Shown piece after piece: positions 17,822 through 26,284 of a stretch of DNA of 64,000 nucleotides. Where the stretch lies: the NCBI GenBank assembly GCA_945957175.1, contig CAMFJL010000002.1, positions 62,001 to 126,000 on the forward strand, read 5' to 3'. Below the pieces are notes generated by a model. The model ran no database searches, was not told the origin of the DNA, and saw only the letters and a list, made by a program, of their open reading frames with translations. How positions within the stretch are numbered: the first letter of the stretch is position 1; each line of letters opens with the position of its first letter. The position numbers and the translations under genes were made by a program. This DNA comes from an uncultured Legionellales bacterium (GTDB lineage Bacteria; Pseudomonadota; Gammaproteobacteria; UBA1113).

Positions 17822-17950
17822 ATGCTACTGTTTTGCCATCGCTGCGCGATGATATGATTACCCCTCATCCGCCGCTTCGCGGCACCTTCTCCCACAAGGG
17901 GAGAACGGCACTTTTTGCACTTCGGTGAGCAAAATCAAGCATCTCGCCTG
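17822..17950 (+). repeat. Family A element, copy A3 (tandem)
   Basis: Second unit of a direct tandem pair with the copy at 17689-17817; the differences are a few substitutions, for example ATAATTACC to ATGATTACC and GCAGAGGGAG to ACAAGGGGAG in the third hairpin. It ends 3 bases before the stop codon of the giant gene on the other strand. No other gene fits in this 302-base gap. Confidence 0.85.
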
Positions 17951-17953
17951 ACC

Positions 17954-20900
17954 TTATGATTTCGATAACGAAGAACCCTTCTTAGCAGCTCCCTCCTGTG
18001 GTGCGGGTGCAGGCGTAGCTGCAGATGACGGTGGTGGTGGGGCTGTCGGCGTAGCTGCAGTTGCCGACAACATAGATGGGGGGGGAGGTGGGGACGCGTT
18101 ATGCGCAAAAAATGTACTGCTACGAGCGCCACTTATACTGCTAGACGACGATGACGTAGATGAAGAAGATGAAGTCGTCAATGTCATAGCAAGAGATGCA
18201 TTAAGACCTGATAAATAGCTATCAAAAAGAGTCAATGTCGTCAGCGCAGCTGTTTTTGCCTGTTGGCTACTTGTCAGAAAAGCTGTTGTGTCCTCCGTAT
18301 CTACCAAAGCTTTACTCACCGCTTGCGCTAAGCGCTGCGTATCAAACGGGCTTTGTTTAAAAATCTCATCGATGGCATTTCTATGCTTTTCTCCAATAAA
18401 TTTATTGTTCAAGACATGCTTAATCAAATCCCGGGTTATTGGATACGCCAATTCGCGTTCCATTTGCGCATAAACACGTCTCTGTGCCCTAAAATGGTCT
18501 GAGCAGATAATCTCGGATATCGCTTCTATACTTCGCATCGGTGATTTTATTTCATCAACACCGAGTGCCTGCAAATACGTATTTCCTTGATACAGTGCCA
18601 GCATCGCCCCAAGCTCATCGATTGCATGCTGAGCACCCGCCCAATTTTTTGTTTCTATACACGATTGTAGTGCGTTTAACCTACCTGCTTGTGCCTTTGG
18701 AAAGTGTATCTCTAAATAACCGAAGGCCCTTGATATATCTTCTGATACGTCCCCACCACTAGCCTGCAGTCCATCAATCTCTCGTTTTAAACGTCCTAAG
18801 TATCCTATGGCTTGCTGTAATAATGCCGGTGTGTCTGCTTGGTGTATTTGAAAGCCAAACTGGCCGGCCTGGCTCAAAAAGTCGAGTTTATCGTCAAAAA
18901 ATACTACATTTTTACCCTCTACTCGATAATTGTCAGAATAGACAAACTTGCCACTACCCGAATCGGAGCAATCGATACCGAGTACAAATGCCATCCATAA
19001 AAAGTGCATATTTTTACCGTCACTGACAAATGTTTTTATGTCAGCTGCATGATTAAATGACTTCTTATAGGTTAACGTTACATCATCTTTTGTAATAACA
19101 AATAGGCAATGGTACACGCCATCTTGCTCATATACGTCGATGCGGGATAATGTAGCCTCTGCATGACTTGTAGCAAAATGACCAGAAACATCCTTAATCT
19201 TTCCCAATGTAACTGCATTATTTATATTTCCATTGTAATAGGTCTGCATATCTAAAGTTTTTTCATCATTTTTTGCTGTAATAAAACCCAAATATACATT
19301 AAAGAATTTATGAAATAATGCTATCTGATCTGGCGATGCCCCTCTCTCTAAAAGCTTAGGCTTTATACTCGCATATGCTTCCAAGAAAACTTGTTCTCTT
19401 GCTCTAAATCCTAGCTCGAAGAATGTCGACATATCATTGCCGCCATAGCTGAAAATGGCCTTCTCAAGATATCCTGCCAATACTTGGAAGTTATCAAATG
19501 TTTCACTTTCAAGATGAGTGAGAGGGAAATCATGCATAGGAATCGATGACATTGCACCTAAAGGATCAGTCCATAGTTTTGCTTTGAGCGTTGAGCCCAT
19601 ACAGAGTTCTTTGGCTGTCACAATACCGTATTTGACGATAAAGTCATCTAAGGCTGGTATGCCCGTTCTTGTATCACTATGATCGATTGTCGATTTATCT
19701 GTCGCAAAACAAACCACAGCGCCACGTAACTGAGGGCCGATAATCGCCTCATTGATAATGTAATACTCTCCATCCTCATTTTTGCCTAATAACGTATCAT
19801 CGAGATCAAAGATATAAACCGGCTTGCCAGGCTGCCTTCTCATGTAATTGAGCACCCGATTTAAGGGTTGCATAATGGGCCTAGTTGAATCAGCTACGCT
19901 TCCAGATGTTGCACTTGACGTGCTAGATGAACTAGACGATGAGGAGCTGGATGATGATGTACTATTCGACGCCCAACGACTAGCGCTCGTGGTCAACCGT
20001 GTCTGTATAGATGATGAACTCGATGTTGATGCGCTAGATGCCGGTGTAGTATTCGACGCATGACTGTGAGAGCTCGCGGTCAACAAGGTATCCACTGGCA
20101 ATGATGCGGCATCGTGAGCTGCCTTTGGCGTCAATCCAGCCACTGGCGGCGGTGGCGCAGCACCGTAAACCATTTCTGGCGACACTGGTAAGCGTGCAGG
20201 GGCACCTATCGTCGTTATGACGTGCTGTAAGTGCGGCTCATACACTTCGATGGCTACCGTGCGAGGTCCGATACGCCTAAATAACCCGGATGATGTCATA
20301 AGTTTCCAGGCCTCAGGGTCTGCATACAATTCATGTAAGCGCTTGCCCGTGACAATTTCAAACAAACGCGCAGCCAAAGTCGTTTCCTGCCAATCGGCTT
20401 CTTGCGGGTCGGAAGGCCGAGTTTGATGTTTTAATTGCGTAAGCAGCCGATTAAATTTTAATGCGACGTCTGAGGTTTTATCCATAAAAGCGCTGGCTAT
20501 TTGCATAAGTGTTGCTTTACTTAAATCTGGGTGAGGGTTTTTCGCAGTTCGCATAACCTCAGTTAGCGTAACATTAAACGCCAACACAATTTCCAACATG
20601 GTTGTTGGCGCCTTGGTTCCACTTTCTGATACAGGATGCGATCTTGCGCCCGTTGATGATGATGATGTTGCTGACAATGCTTGAGGTGATTGTTGTAAAC
20701 CGTGCAACACATGACGCTGGGATTGGCTCTCCAGTTCACGAACGTGGCCATATAATTCAGTGACTTCCCGAGTCAAATTGGCAATGTCGGTTTGAATCGC
20801 CTCTAAATGTGACTTTAAGTCATTGATTCCCTCATAGCTCTTATTTAACGCCATCAAACAGACGCCAACTTGCTCATTGAGCGCCATGAGTGTCTTTAGA

Positions 20901-23452
20901 AGGTCATCACACGCTTGTTGCTGTAGACTTTCACTGCTAGCTAAACGTTCCAACAGCGTCGTCAGCTGTTGCGAAACACCCACAACCTCAGCAGATACTT
21001 CGCCACGAACGGATACCGCTTGCCCCCTGCTATTGGTGACATTAAGCTTAACGCGTTCTAGTGCTGTTCCTGTCAATAGACGCACAGGCCTCCTCAAAAT
21101 AAGCCCCTGGTGCTTTTGTACTTCTCTACCAAGATAGGCCTGCAAATTATTTTGGCCTGATACCACGTCTGCACGCCTTGCATTTATTTTTTGAGAAAGG
21201 ACACTGGCTGCAGTGCGACTCGCTAAGAGATGCGATACATTTGAGCTAGGAGCAGGATTCGAACTTGACGAAGTGCTCGAACTTGAGGAAGAACTTGGGG
21301 CATCAGAGGGTACGTCGGCATAAGCTGATTGCCATCTATTTTTGGGTTCTTCTTTCAGCTGAGCATACAATTGAATCATACTTGCCTGGTGCTCTGACAC
21401 TGGCGGCAATTGTGCGCCAGAAAGACCCAAGACTTCTAAATACGCATTTCCCGGATACAATTGAATGCTAGGTATCAGCACTTGACTGATATAGGATTGT
21501 GCTTGAGCCAATTCGCCCTTGGAAAGCAAATCGATGCAGGTTTGCCAAGAAGACATAAGTGGCTCAGGCCATCTTTGCGCTATTTCCGTGATAACATGCA
21601 GTTCAAGGGGCGATGCGCCTGAACTAAGCGTTCGCAGATCTTCGATAAGAAATCCCAGTTTTCTTATTAAGCCCGGTATCACATCGGGTGTATACGCTTG
21701 TGCCGTGATAAGCCCAAGATCTCGGCCGTTTTGAACAAAGCTTTCTTTGTCATCACAAAAAAACATGGGATGCTGCGGTAGGGCATCCACTGTAGGCGCG
21801 GCATTTGATGAGCTACTTGAACTACTTGCACTCGTTGTAACGGAGCCCATGCGCCCTATATATTGCCCCTCATGGGCTAATTCAGTTCCCAGTACAATCG
21901 CAGGCAAAGTACGCGTTTGGTACATCAAATACAGTAATTGCAGTGCCTTATTGCTGGCTACAAATTGATTTAACGCAAGAAAATTATCAAACCGGCGACG
22001 ATAGCTCACGACAACTTGACCGTCGGTGCTTTCATAGCAAAATGTGCAACGGATCGATCCGTCTTCGCTGCTTTGATAATCTGTGATACGTACGCGAAGA
22101 TTTGCATAGCGTGGATCACTGCCGGCATGGCTCACGCTCGAACTCGATGCCAATGAAGGTAATGTATAAGTCGTGCGTACTGTCGATGGTAAGCCTTGGC
22201 TTGCTTTGGTGAAAACATCGTGGGTAAAGCTGCGTAATGCTGAATTATCTAAACCTAAGCTGCTATTAGAACTTAGGCCGACACAATAGTCCTCAACGCT
22301 TGTTGTATGCGCTTCGGGTGTACGAGCCCAAGTAACCGCCATACCCGGTCTCGCAGCTTGCGATGATGAAGCCTCATCCGTATTAGGTACCAATCGAGTC
22401 AGTGACAAAAATGCATCGCTGACTTGTGCTGGAAAATCCGCCGTTATCGATTCAAGCACAGGAAAGACCTTATTCAGGCGTTCCAGACTTCGGTAAAGTT
22501 GATGGTGTTGATTCATCCATGTTTCTAATTGATTTCTAACATTAGGGCTAGTCAATGCATAAGCTGAAATTTTATTACGATACCATTGAATAAGTGCCTG
22601 CAAATTTTCAGGATCTGCATGGTTGAGCAACATTGCACGTAGTTTTAATTCGAAAAATTGAGCTGACCGAGCGAAAGCCATATCAGTTAGCTCTTGGCTC
22701 ACCACAAACTGAGGCGATGTGATTGAATCTAATAATGTTTTAGGAAGTAAATCAACGCTATCGCTCTTAAGCACGCTATTTCGTTGCATTGCAATCATGA
22801 TATTAAATATTTCATGCGAATCGTCTAACTTACCATGATTAATTAACGAAATAAAATCATCAAACAAACAACTATAAATCGACGACATGACTTCCTGTTT
22901 AATGTTTTGAATGCTATCCAATGACTCAATAAATTTTACTATAACGCCTAATGATTCAACTCTATTTTTAACCACCATTTCATGAATCAAAAAACTACAT
23001 ATTTGATTAACTGTCTGCACATGATTTGTTATTTGAACTGAAGGATCATCCATATCTTTGCCTGAGCGCTTATAATAGCATAATGCAAATGCTTCTTTAA
23101 AAGAGGCCACACTATACGCCTGTGTACCAACAAAATTGACAATATCTACATTTTTTAAATCATCTAGCACAGGTGTCCATAGATCTGTTTTAATAGCAGA
23201 ACTTCCTATGAGCTCGGGTGATGTGATTAAATCATATTTATTAATGAAAGCCACTATCGCGTCTGGCAGATCTTTTGTCGAAGCCTTATCTGTAGCGAAG
23301 CCAATCACTTTTCCTTTAAGGCTATCAGCTAATTGTTCTTCATTAATAATCTGACCTTTTCCATCAAGCACCGTATCATCAATATCAAGCCAAACAACAG
23401 GAGCTCCTGGATTTTCTTGTAAATATTTTAGAACTTGTTCAAGCGTTTTCAT
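17954..23452 (-). CDS. Giant serine-rich protein with two HAD-like modules
   Basis: I do not recognise a named family for this 1,832-residue protein. It has two related modules. Module 1 starts with a HAD motif, WLDIDDTVLDG (Asp23, Asp25), and has FFCDDKESF near residue 566. Module 2 has YIFDLDDTLLG near 1215 and VVFFDDKLDF near 1519. Both share GFATDK-type or CFATDK-type strands and a conserved tail (GLITAQAYTP / GFQIHQADTP). Between them lie coiled-coil-rich helices and runs of serine (12 in a row near residue 1170). The C-terminus is proline-rich and ends in KKGSSLSKS. No signal peptide is visible. AGAGAG lies upstream of the ATG. An effector-like or host-interaction role is inference. Confidence 0.8.
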   Translation of the reverse strand: MKTLEQVLKYLQENPGAPVVWLDIDDTVLDGKGQIINEEQLADSLKGKVIGFATDKASTKDLPDAIVAFINKYDLITSPELIGSSAIKTDLWTPVLDDLKNVDIVNFVGTQAYSVASFKEAFALCYYKRSGKDMDDPSVQITNHVQTVNQICSFLIHEMVVKNRVESLGVIVKFIESLDSIQNIKQEVMSSIYSCLFDDFISLINHGKLDDSHEIFNIMIAMQRNSVLKSDSVDLLPKTLLDSITSPQFVVSQELTDMAFARSAQFFELKLRAMLLNHADPENLQALIQWYRNKISAYALTSPNVRNQLETWMNQHHQLYRSLERLNKVFPVLESITADFPAQVSDAFLSLTRLVPNTDEASSSQAARPGMAVTWARTPEAHTTSVEDYCVGLSSNSSLGLDNSALRSFTHDVFTKASQGLPSTVRTTYTLPSLASSSSVSHAGSDPRYANLRVRITDYQSSEDGSIRCTFCYESTDGQVVVSYRRRFDNFLALNQFVASNKALQLLYLMYQTRTLPAIVLGTELAHEGQYIGRMGSVTTSASSSSSSSNAAPTVDALPQHPMFFCDDKESFVQNGRDLGLITAQAYTPDVIPGLIRKLGFLIEDLRTLSSGASPLELHVITEIAQRWPEPLMSSWQTCIDLLSKGELAQAQSYISQVLIPSIQLYPGNAYLEVLGLSGAQLPPVSEHQASMIQLYAQLKEEPKNRWQSAYADVPSDAPSSSSSSSTSSSSNPAPSSNVSHLLASRTAASVLSQKINARRADVVSGQNNLQAYLGREVQKHQGLILRRPVRLLTGTALERVKLNVTNSRGQAVSVRGEVSAEVVGVSQQLTTLLERLASSESLQQQACDDLLKTLMALNEQVGVCLMALNKSYEGINDLKSHLEAIQTDIANLTREVTELYGHVRELESQSQRHVLHGLQQSPQALSATSSSSTGARSHPVSESGTKAPTTMLEIVLAFNVTLTEVMRTAKNPHPDLSKATLMQIASAFMDKTSDVALKFNRLLTQLKHQTRPSDPQEADWQETTLAARLFEIVTGKRLHELYADPEAWKLMTSSGLFRRIGPRTVAIEVYEPHLQHVITTIGAPARLPVSPEMVYGAAPPPPVAGLTPKAAHDAASLPVDTLLTASSHSHASNTTPASSASTSSSSSIQTRLTTSASRWASNSTSSSSSSSSSSSSTSSATSGSVADSTRPIMQPLNRVLNYMRRQPGKPVYIFDLDDTLLGKNEDGEYYIINEAIIGPQLRGAVVCFATDKSTIDHSDTRTGIPALDDFIVKYGIVTAKELCMGSTLKAKLWTDPLGAMSSIPMHDFPLTHLESETFDNFQVLAGYLEKAIFSYGGNDMSTFFELGFRAREQVFLEAYASIKPKLLERGASPDQIALFHKFFNVYLGFITAKNDEKTLDMQTYYNGNINNAVTLGKIKDVSGHFATSHAEATLSRIDVYEQDGVYHCLFVITKDDVTLTYKKSFNHAADIKTFVSDGKNMHFLWMAFVLGIDCSDSGSGKFVYSDNYRVEGKNVVFFDDKLDFLSQAGQFGFQIHQADTPALLQQAIGYLGRLKREIDGLQASGGDVSEDISRAFGYLEIHFPKAQAGRLNALQSCIETKNWAGAQHAIDELGAMLALYQGNTYLQALGVDEIKSPMRSIEAISEIICSDHFRAQRRVYAQMERELAYPITRDLIKHVLNNKFIGEKHRNAIDEIFKQSPFDTQRLAQAVSKALVDTEDTTAFLTSSQQAKTAALTTLTLFDSYLSGLNASLAMTLTTSSSSSTSSSSSSISGARSSTFFAHNASPPPPPSMLSATAATPTAPPPPSSAATPAPAPQEGAAKKGSSLSKS

Positions 23453-23570
23453 CTCAATATCTCTCTTTTAAGAATTAGGTACACTTTTTCAGTATAGTGC
23501 TTGAATATTAAGGCTAGCTTAAAGAGAAAAATGGAAGAAGATGGAGGAAATATTGAGATAAGAAACTTAT

Positions 23571-24260
23571 TTAAAACGCCGACGCCACCTGGTTATAAAC
23601 CTCAGCTTTGCGAATAACACTAATCTTGCTGCCATCCCAAACATAATCAAGATGATAGCCTTGTTTAGGTATGGTAAGTGCTGGCGGCCTAAAAATGGCA
23701 ACACAGGTACCATCAGCTTTACGAACACTGGGATATGCCAGACCATATTCACCCTGCTGCCTCAGCGCATAAGCAAAGGCTTGCCCCTTAGGGTAAGTTG
23801 TCACATCGGGTGATAATAAGGTCTCATGCCTTGCATGAGACAGCTTTACCAAGGATTTTAACACCTGGCTACGATATTCACGCATCTGAATAAGGCAGGG
23901 GGCTTCCCGAGAGGCTTGTAAAAATTGCTCACGATGAAAGAGCGTTTCTGCAATCGCTGTGCCCAAGCTATCTGCTGCGTAATAGACGCCAAAACGATGA
24001 TCGGCAAAGCGTGAATAGCCTGGATGCGTAAACGCAGCCATTAGCGGCGTTGCGCCAACGCCGCTCACCCAATCCTCCGGCATTACTAAGGCAATACGCC
24101 CATATTCACTTAACATTCTGTCATTTGTTAATCCTTCAAGTGCAGCAATCTCTGATAGCTCTTCCGCCGACCCGGCCCAATCAAAAAAGGAAATGGGGGG
24201 AAATCTTGAGGGAATTAAGCGATGAACCGAACCTTGAATCTCCGTATAAACATGCTCCAC
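23571..24260 (-). CDS. RES-domain toxin
   Basis: Toxin of the RES family, whose studied members degrade or modify NAD+ (MbcT phosphorylase, ParT ADP-ribosyltransferase-like). The 229-residue product shows an N-terminal arginine in HRLIPSRFPP, the FGVYYAADSLGTAIAET segment with the conserved glutamate, and YPSVR with the conserved serine followed by AIFRP. Its start codon lies 1 base after the stop of the antitoxin gene. It may be somewhat larger than minimal RES toxins because of the N-terminal stretch with EELSEIAALEG, which many family members share. It appears intact. Confidence 0.87.
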   Translation of the reverse strand: MEHVYTEIQGSVHRLIPSRFPPISFFDWAGSAEELSEIAALEGLTNDRMLSEYGRIALVMPEDWVSGVGATPLMAAFTHPGYSRFADHRFGVYYAADSLGTAIAETLFHREQFLQASREAPCLIQMREYRSQVLKSLVKLSHARHETLLSPDVTTYPKGQAFAYALRQQGEYGLAYPSVRKADGTCVAIFRPPALTIPKQGYHLDYVWDGSKISVIRKAEVYNQVASAF

Positions 24261-24261
24261 C

Positions 24262-24663
24262 TTAGTAGCCTCGCCAAAAGTCTAAAAAACGCCTCACTTC
24301 GGCTAAACGTACCAGGCTCCCTTCAAGTAAGTACGCGCGGGGTGTCATTCGATGAAATGGCGGTAAATCGTTGGGTCTATCAATCCATGATAAGGCTTGG
24401 GCACTATCGGTAAATAAAATGCGTAACGCTTTATAAATGCCTAATAAATAGGAAATACGCTCGAGCTGATCGCGATTAAGCCGCCCCTGATACGTACTTA
24501 TACCTTTATGATAAGTCGAGCGTGGCATACCACCCATCAAACAGGTGGCTTCTGTTTCTGAGAGTTGAAAACGTTCCACGAGTTTTTGTAGCGACTTCCA
24601 CGCCACCGCCTCGCTAATCGGGGATACTTGTTGGGCACGATTGAGCTTGACTATCGCTTGCAT
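24262..24663 (-). CDS. Xre/MbcA/ParS-type antitoxin (DUF2384)
   Basis: A 133-residue partner of the RES toxin. The N-terminal half has a helix-turn-helix-like region around LSETEATCLMGGMPRSTYHKG, and the C-terminal half is the DUF2384 domain (RISYLLGIYKALRILF, then WIDRPNDLPPFH and RFLDFWRGY), which seals the toxin's active site in known structures. It is the first gene of the operon, as usual for this class. A promoter with a perfect inverted repeat over the -35 lies directly upstream, fitting autorepression. Confidence 0.88.
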   Translation of the reverse strand: MQAIVKLNRAQQVSPISEAVAWKSLQKLVERFQLSETEATCLMGGMPRSTYHKGISTYQGRLNRDQLERISYLLGIYKALRILFTDSAQALSWIDRPNDLPPFHRMTPRAYLLEGSLVRLAEVRRFLDFWRGY

Positions 24664-24694
24664 AGGATGATGCTCTCTTCATTCACTTATCTTA

Positions 24695-24734
24695 AGTATA
24701 GTCCACTCATAGATATAAGTCTATAGGTAGACTT
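24695..24734 (-). promoter_or_regulatory. Toxin-antitoxin promoter with palindromic operator
   Basis: On the minus strand: -35 TAGACT (24718-24723), a 17-bp spacer and -10 TATACT (24695-24700). The -35 lies inside an 18-bp perfect inverted repeat, AAGTCTA-CCTA-TAGACTT (24717-24734). That is the expected layout for binding of the antitoxin dimer to repress its own operon. Confidence 0.6.
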
Positions 24735-24760
24735 AAAACGGAGAGATGTACCAACATTAC

Positions 24761-24919
24761 TGCAAAATGCATAGTTGTCATTGCTGCACGATGGTATTCA
24801 TTATCGCTCATCCCGGTGGTACACAAAAAATACCCTTCTTCCCTTGCGGGAGCAGGTGCCGCGAAGCGGATGAGGGGTAATAACACCATCGCATAGCGAT
24901 AACAAAACCCATATTTTGA
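24761..24919. repeat. Family A element, composite copy A4 with inverted ends
   Basis: This copy has the CAAAAT...CATCGC-type hairpin end on both sides in opposite orientations: CAAAATGCATAGTTGTCATT at the left, and at the right the complement of CAAAATATGGGTTTTGTTAT. Hairpins 2 and 3 (CCGCGAAGCGG; CTTCCCTTGCGGGAG) lie in the right half in minus orientation. It is thus a full inverted-repeat element of about 159 bp between the toxin-antitoxin operon and the dioxygenase gene. Confidence 0.65.
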
Positions 24920-24936
24920 AAGGTGAAAAATATCAA

Positions 24937-26106
24937 TCAAGATAAGCGGCTATTCAATACATCCTGCACATGCGCACCCAAATAGCTAATAAACGGTGTA
25001 CCACCTGTGCCTGTTGCTACTGGACTGCCTGGTTTTTCTGCTTGTTTATTAATATAATTGACCGCAAACCCTAAATGGGTTGCGCGAAAACGATGAATTC
25101 CATCAATACACGCATTGTATGCATCAATTAATGGCTTATCTTTTGCCTGACGGATATAATCACGAATACTACAATGTTTCTCATATGCTTCAATATCTTC
25201 AATAAATTGACGATGCTTAGGCGGCATATATGCTCTTAATTCCAGCAAGTGCTGAAACAATGGGCTGGTTCTATCAAAAGTTAACCCTAGTGCTGCATCG
25301 AGCGAGGGAATAATAGAGCTTTGTGCACCTGATTCACCTCGAAACTTTTGACCCTGATTGTGCCACGCATCTACGCCTTCATAGCTAACACCATTTGGAA
25401 TCTCTGGATTATTTAACCACCCAAAGATAAAACGACGTACCCGATTATAATAAATATATGGATCGCAATGCTCCACCATTCTGTCTAAGGTTTCATAGAG
25501 GCTGGTTATCGTTGTTGCCATGGTTTCAAGTTGCGTTAAAAGCGCATCATTCGACTGCGACGTAACTGCTGCAAATGCAGCAGGGATAGCAAACATAGCT
25601 GGCGCCGCTTTTGCCTCAATCGCAATGTGAATAAGGATAAACCAATCTTCATCAATGCCCCCCCAAAAACGCTGTAACATAGCTACATTACCAAGTGCAA
25701 TGGGTTGATTGATATCAAAGCGTTTCCAATTTTGCAAAGCATAAGAAGCGTAGGATAAGACGGGAGGGCGCCCCATTTTTTGGGCGACTTGATACCAAGG
25801 TAATGCAATATTTTTAGGAAGTGTCGCAACCGTCGGTGATTCACCCCAAACAAAGGCATGTCCTAAGTAGGAAAGCACTAGCATCGCGCGCTCAAGCTCA
25901 GCAACATCGGTCATCGATGATACATCAATACAAGGTAAGGCTAACAACCACTGTCGCACATGGCCGCTAATTAAATAGCTAGGTAACTCGGCAACGCATT
26001 GCTCCCATGCATCGTAGGCTTGGGGTAATCGTGTTAAGGGATCCCGGGCTGGCAAAAAACCGGTGATAGGATCAATGTCATAATCGCTTGGATTTAGCTG
26101 TTTCAT
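24937..26106 (-). CDS. Indoleamine 2,3-dioxygenase family haem enzyme
   Basis: Haem dioxygenase that would open the indole ring of tryptophan to give N-formylkynurenine. The 389-residue product matches the IDO family, which is mostly eukaryotic, along its length: FRGESGAQSSIIPSLDAALG, ELRAYMPPKHRQFI, RDYI, DAYNACIDGIHRFRATHLGF (His near residue 344 as proximal haem ligand), and the GTGGTPF loop near the C-terminus. I use the ATG at 26106 with AAGGAAG 6 bases upstream; the frame runs 49 codons further, but that part lies in a family B repeat and has no family similarity. No other kynurenine-pathway gene is adjacent, though a glutaryl-CoA-type dehydrogenase lies 19 kb away. Confidence 0.88.
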   Translation of the reverse strand: MKQLNPSDYDIDPITGFLPARDPLTRLPQAYDAWEQCVAELPSYLISGHVRQWLLALPCIDVSSMTDVAELERAMLVLSYLGHAFVWGESPTVATLPKNIALPWYQVAQKMGRPPVLSYASYALQNWKRFDINQPIALGNVAMLQRFWGGIDEDWFILIHIAIEAKAAPAMFAIPAAFAAVTSQSNDALLTQLETMATTITSLYETLDRMVEHCDPYIYYNRVRRFIFGWLNNPEIPNGVSYEGVDAWHNQGQKFRGESGAQSSIIPSLDAALGLTFDRTSPLFQHLLELRAYMPPKHRQFIEDIEAYEKHCSIRDYIRQAKDKPLIDAYNACIDGIHRFRATHLGFAVNYINKQAEKPGSPVATGTGGTPFISYLGAHVQDVLNSRLS

Positions 26107-26156
26107 ACATAACTTCCTTGAATAGAAAACGCTGCTCAAAAGCCGAAGGATAATCA

Positions 26157-26284
26157 TTATCCACAGGATTTTGAGTGGCAGCAAGGCGTCCGAGGGGGAC
26201 AGGGAGGGAGTGTACATGTAAGTACATGACCGACCTGGCATCCCGATGGACAACGCCGCTGCTGCTCAAAAGCCGAAGGATAAT
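26157..26284. repeat. Family B element, copy B2
   Basis: About 128 bp with inverted ends: ATTATCC...TTTTGAG.GGCAGC at the left and the complement of ATTATCCTTCGGCTTTTGAG at the right. The core (GACAGGGAGGGAGTGTACAT, GTACATGACCGACCTGGCAT) matches copy B3. A second copy of just the right end lies at 26129-26154, directly before it. The element abuts the stop codon of the lipoprotein gene. Confidence 0.75.

Noticed and set aside
17689-17950. Possible CRISPR-like array
   Set aside because: Only two 129-base units with no spacers; these are tandem family A elements.
19848-20063. Asp/Glu-rich frame opposite the giant gene
   Set aside because: It is the complement of the serine-run coding sequence; GAT/GAC strings arise from reversed serine codons.
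21249-21262. GGATTCGAAC, resembling a tRNA T-arm
   Set aside because: Inside the coding region of the giant protein, with no acceptor stem or cloverleaf around it.
24707-24940. 77-codon minus-strand frame between the dioxygenase and antitoxin genes
   Set aside because: It runs through the family A hairpins of copy A4 and is not protein-like.
26107-26253. 49-codon N-terminal extension of the dioxygenase frame
   Set aside because: It lies in a family B repeat, has no family similarity, and the ATG at 26106 has a good ribosome site.
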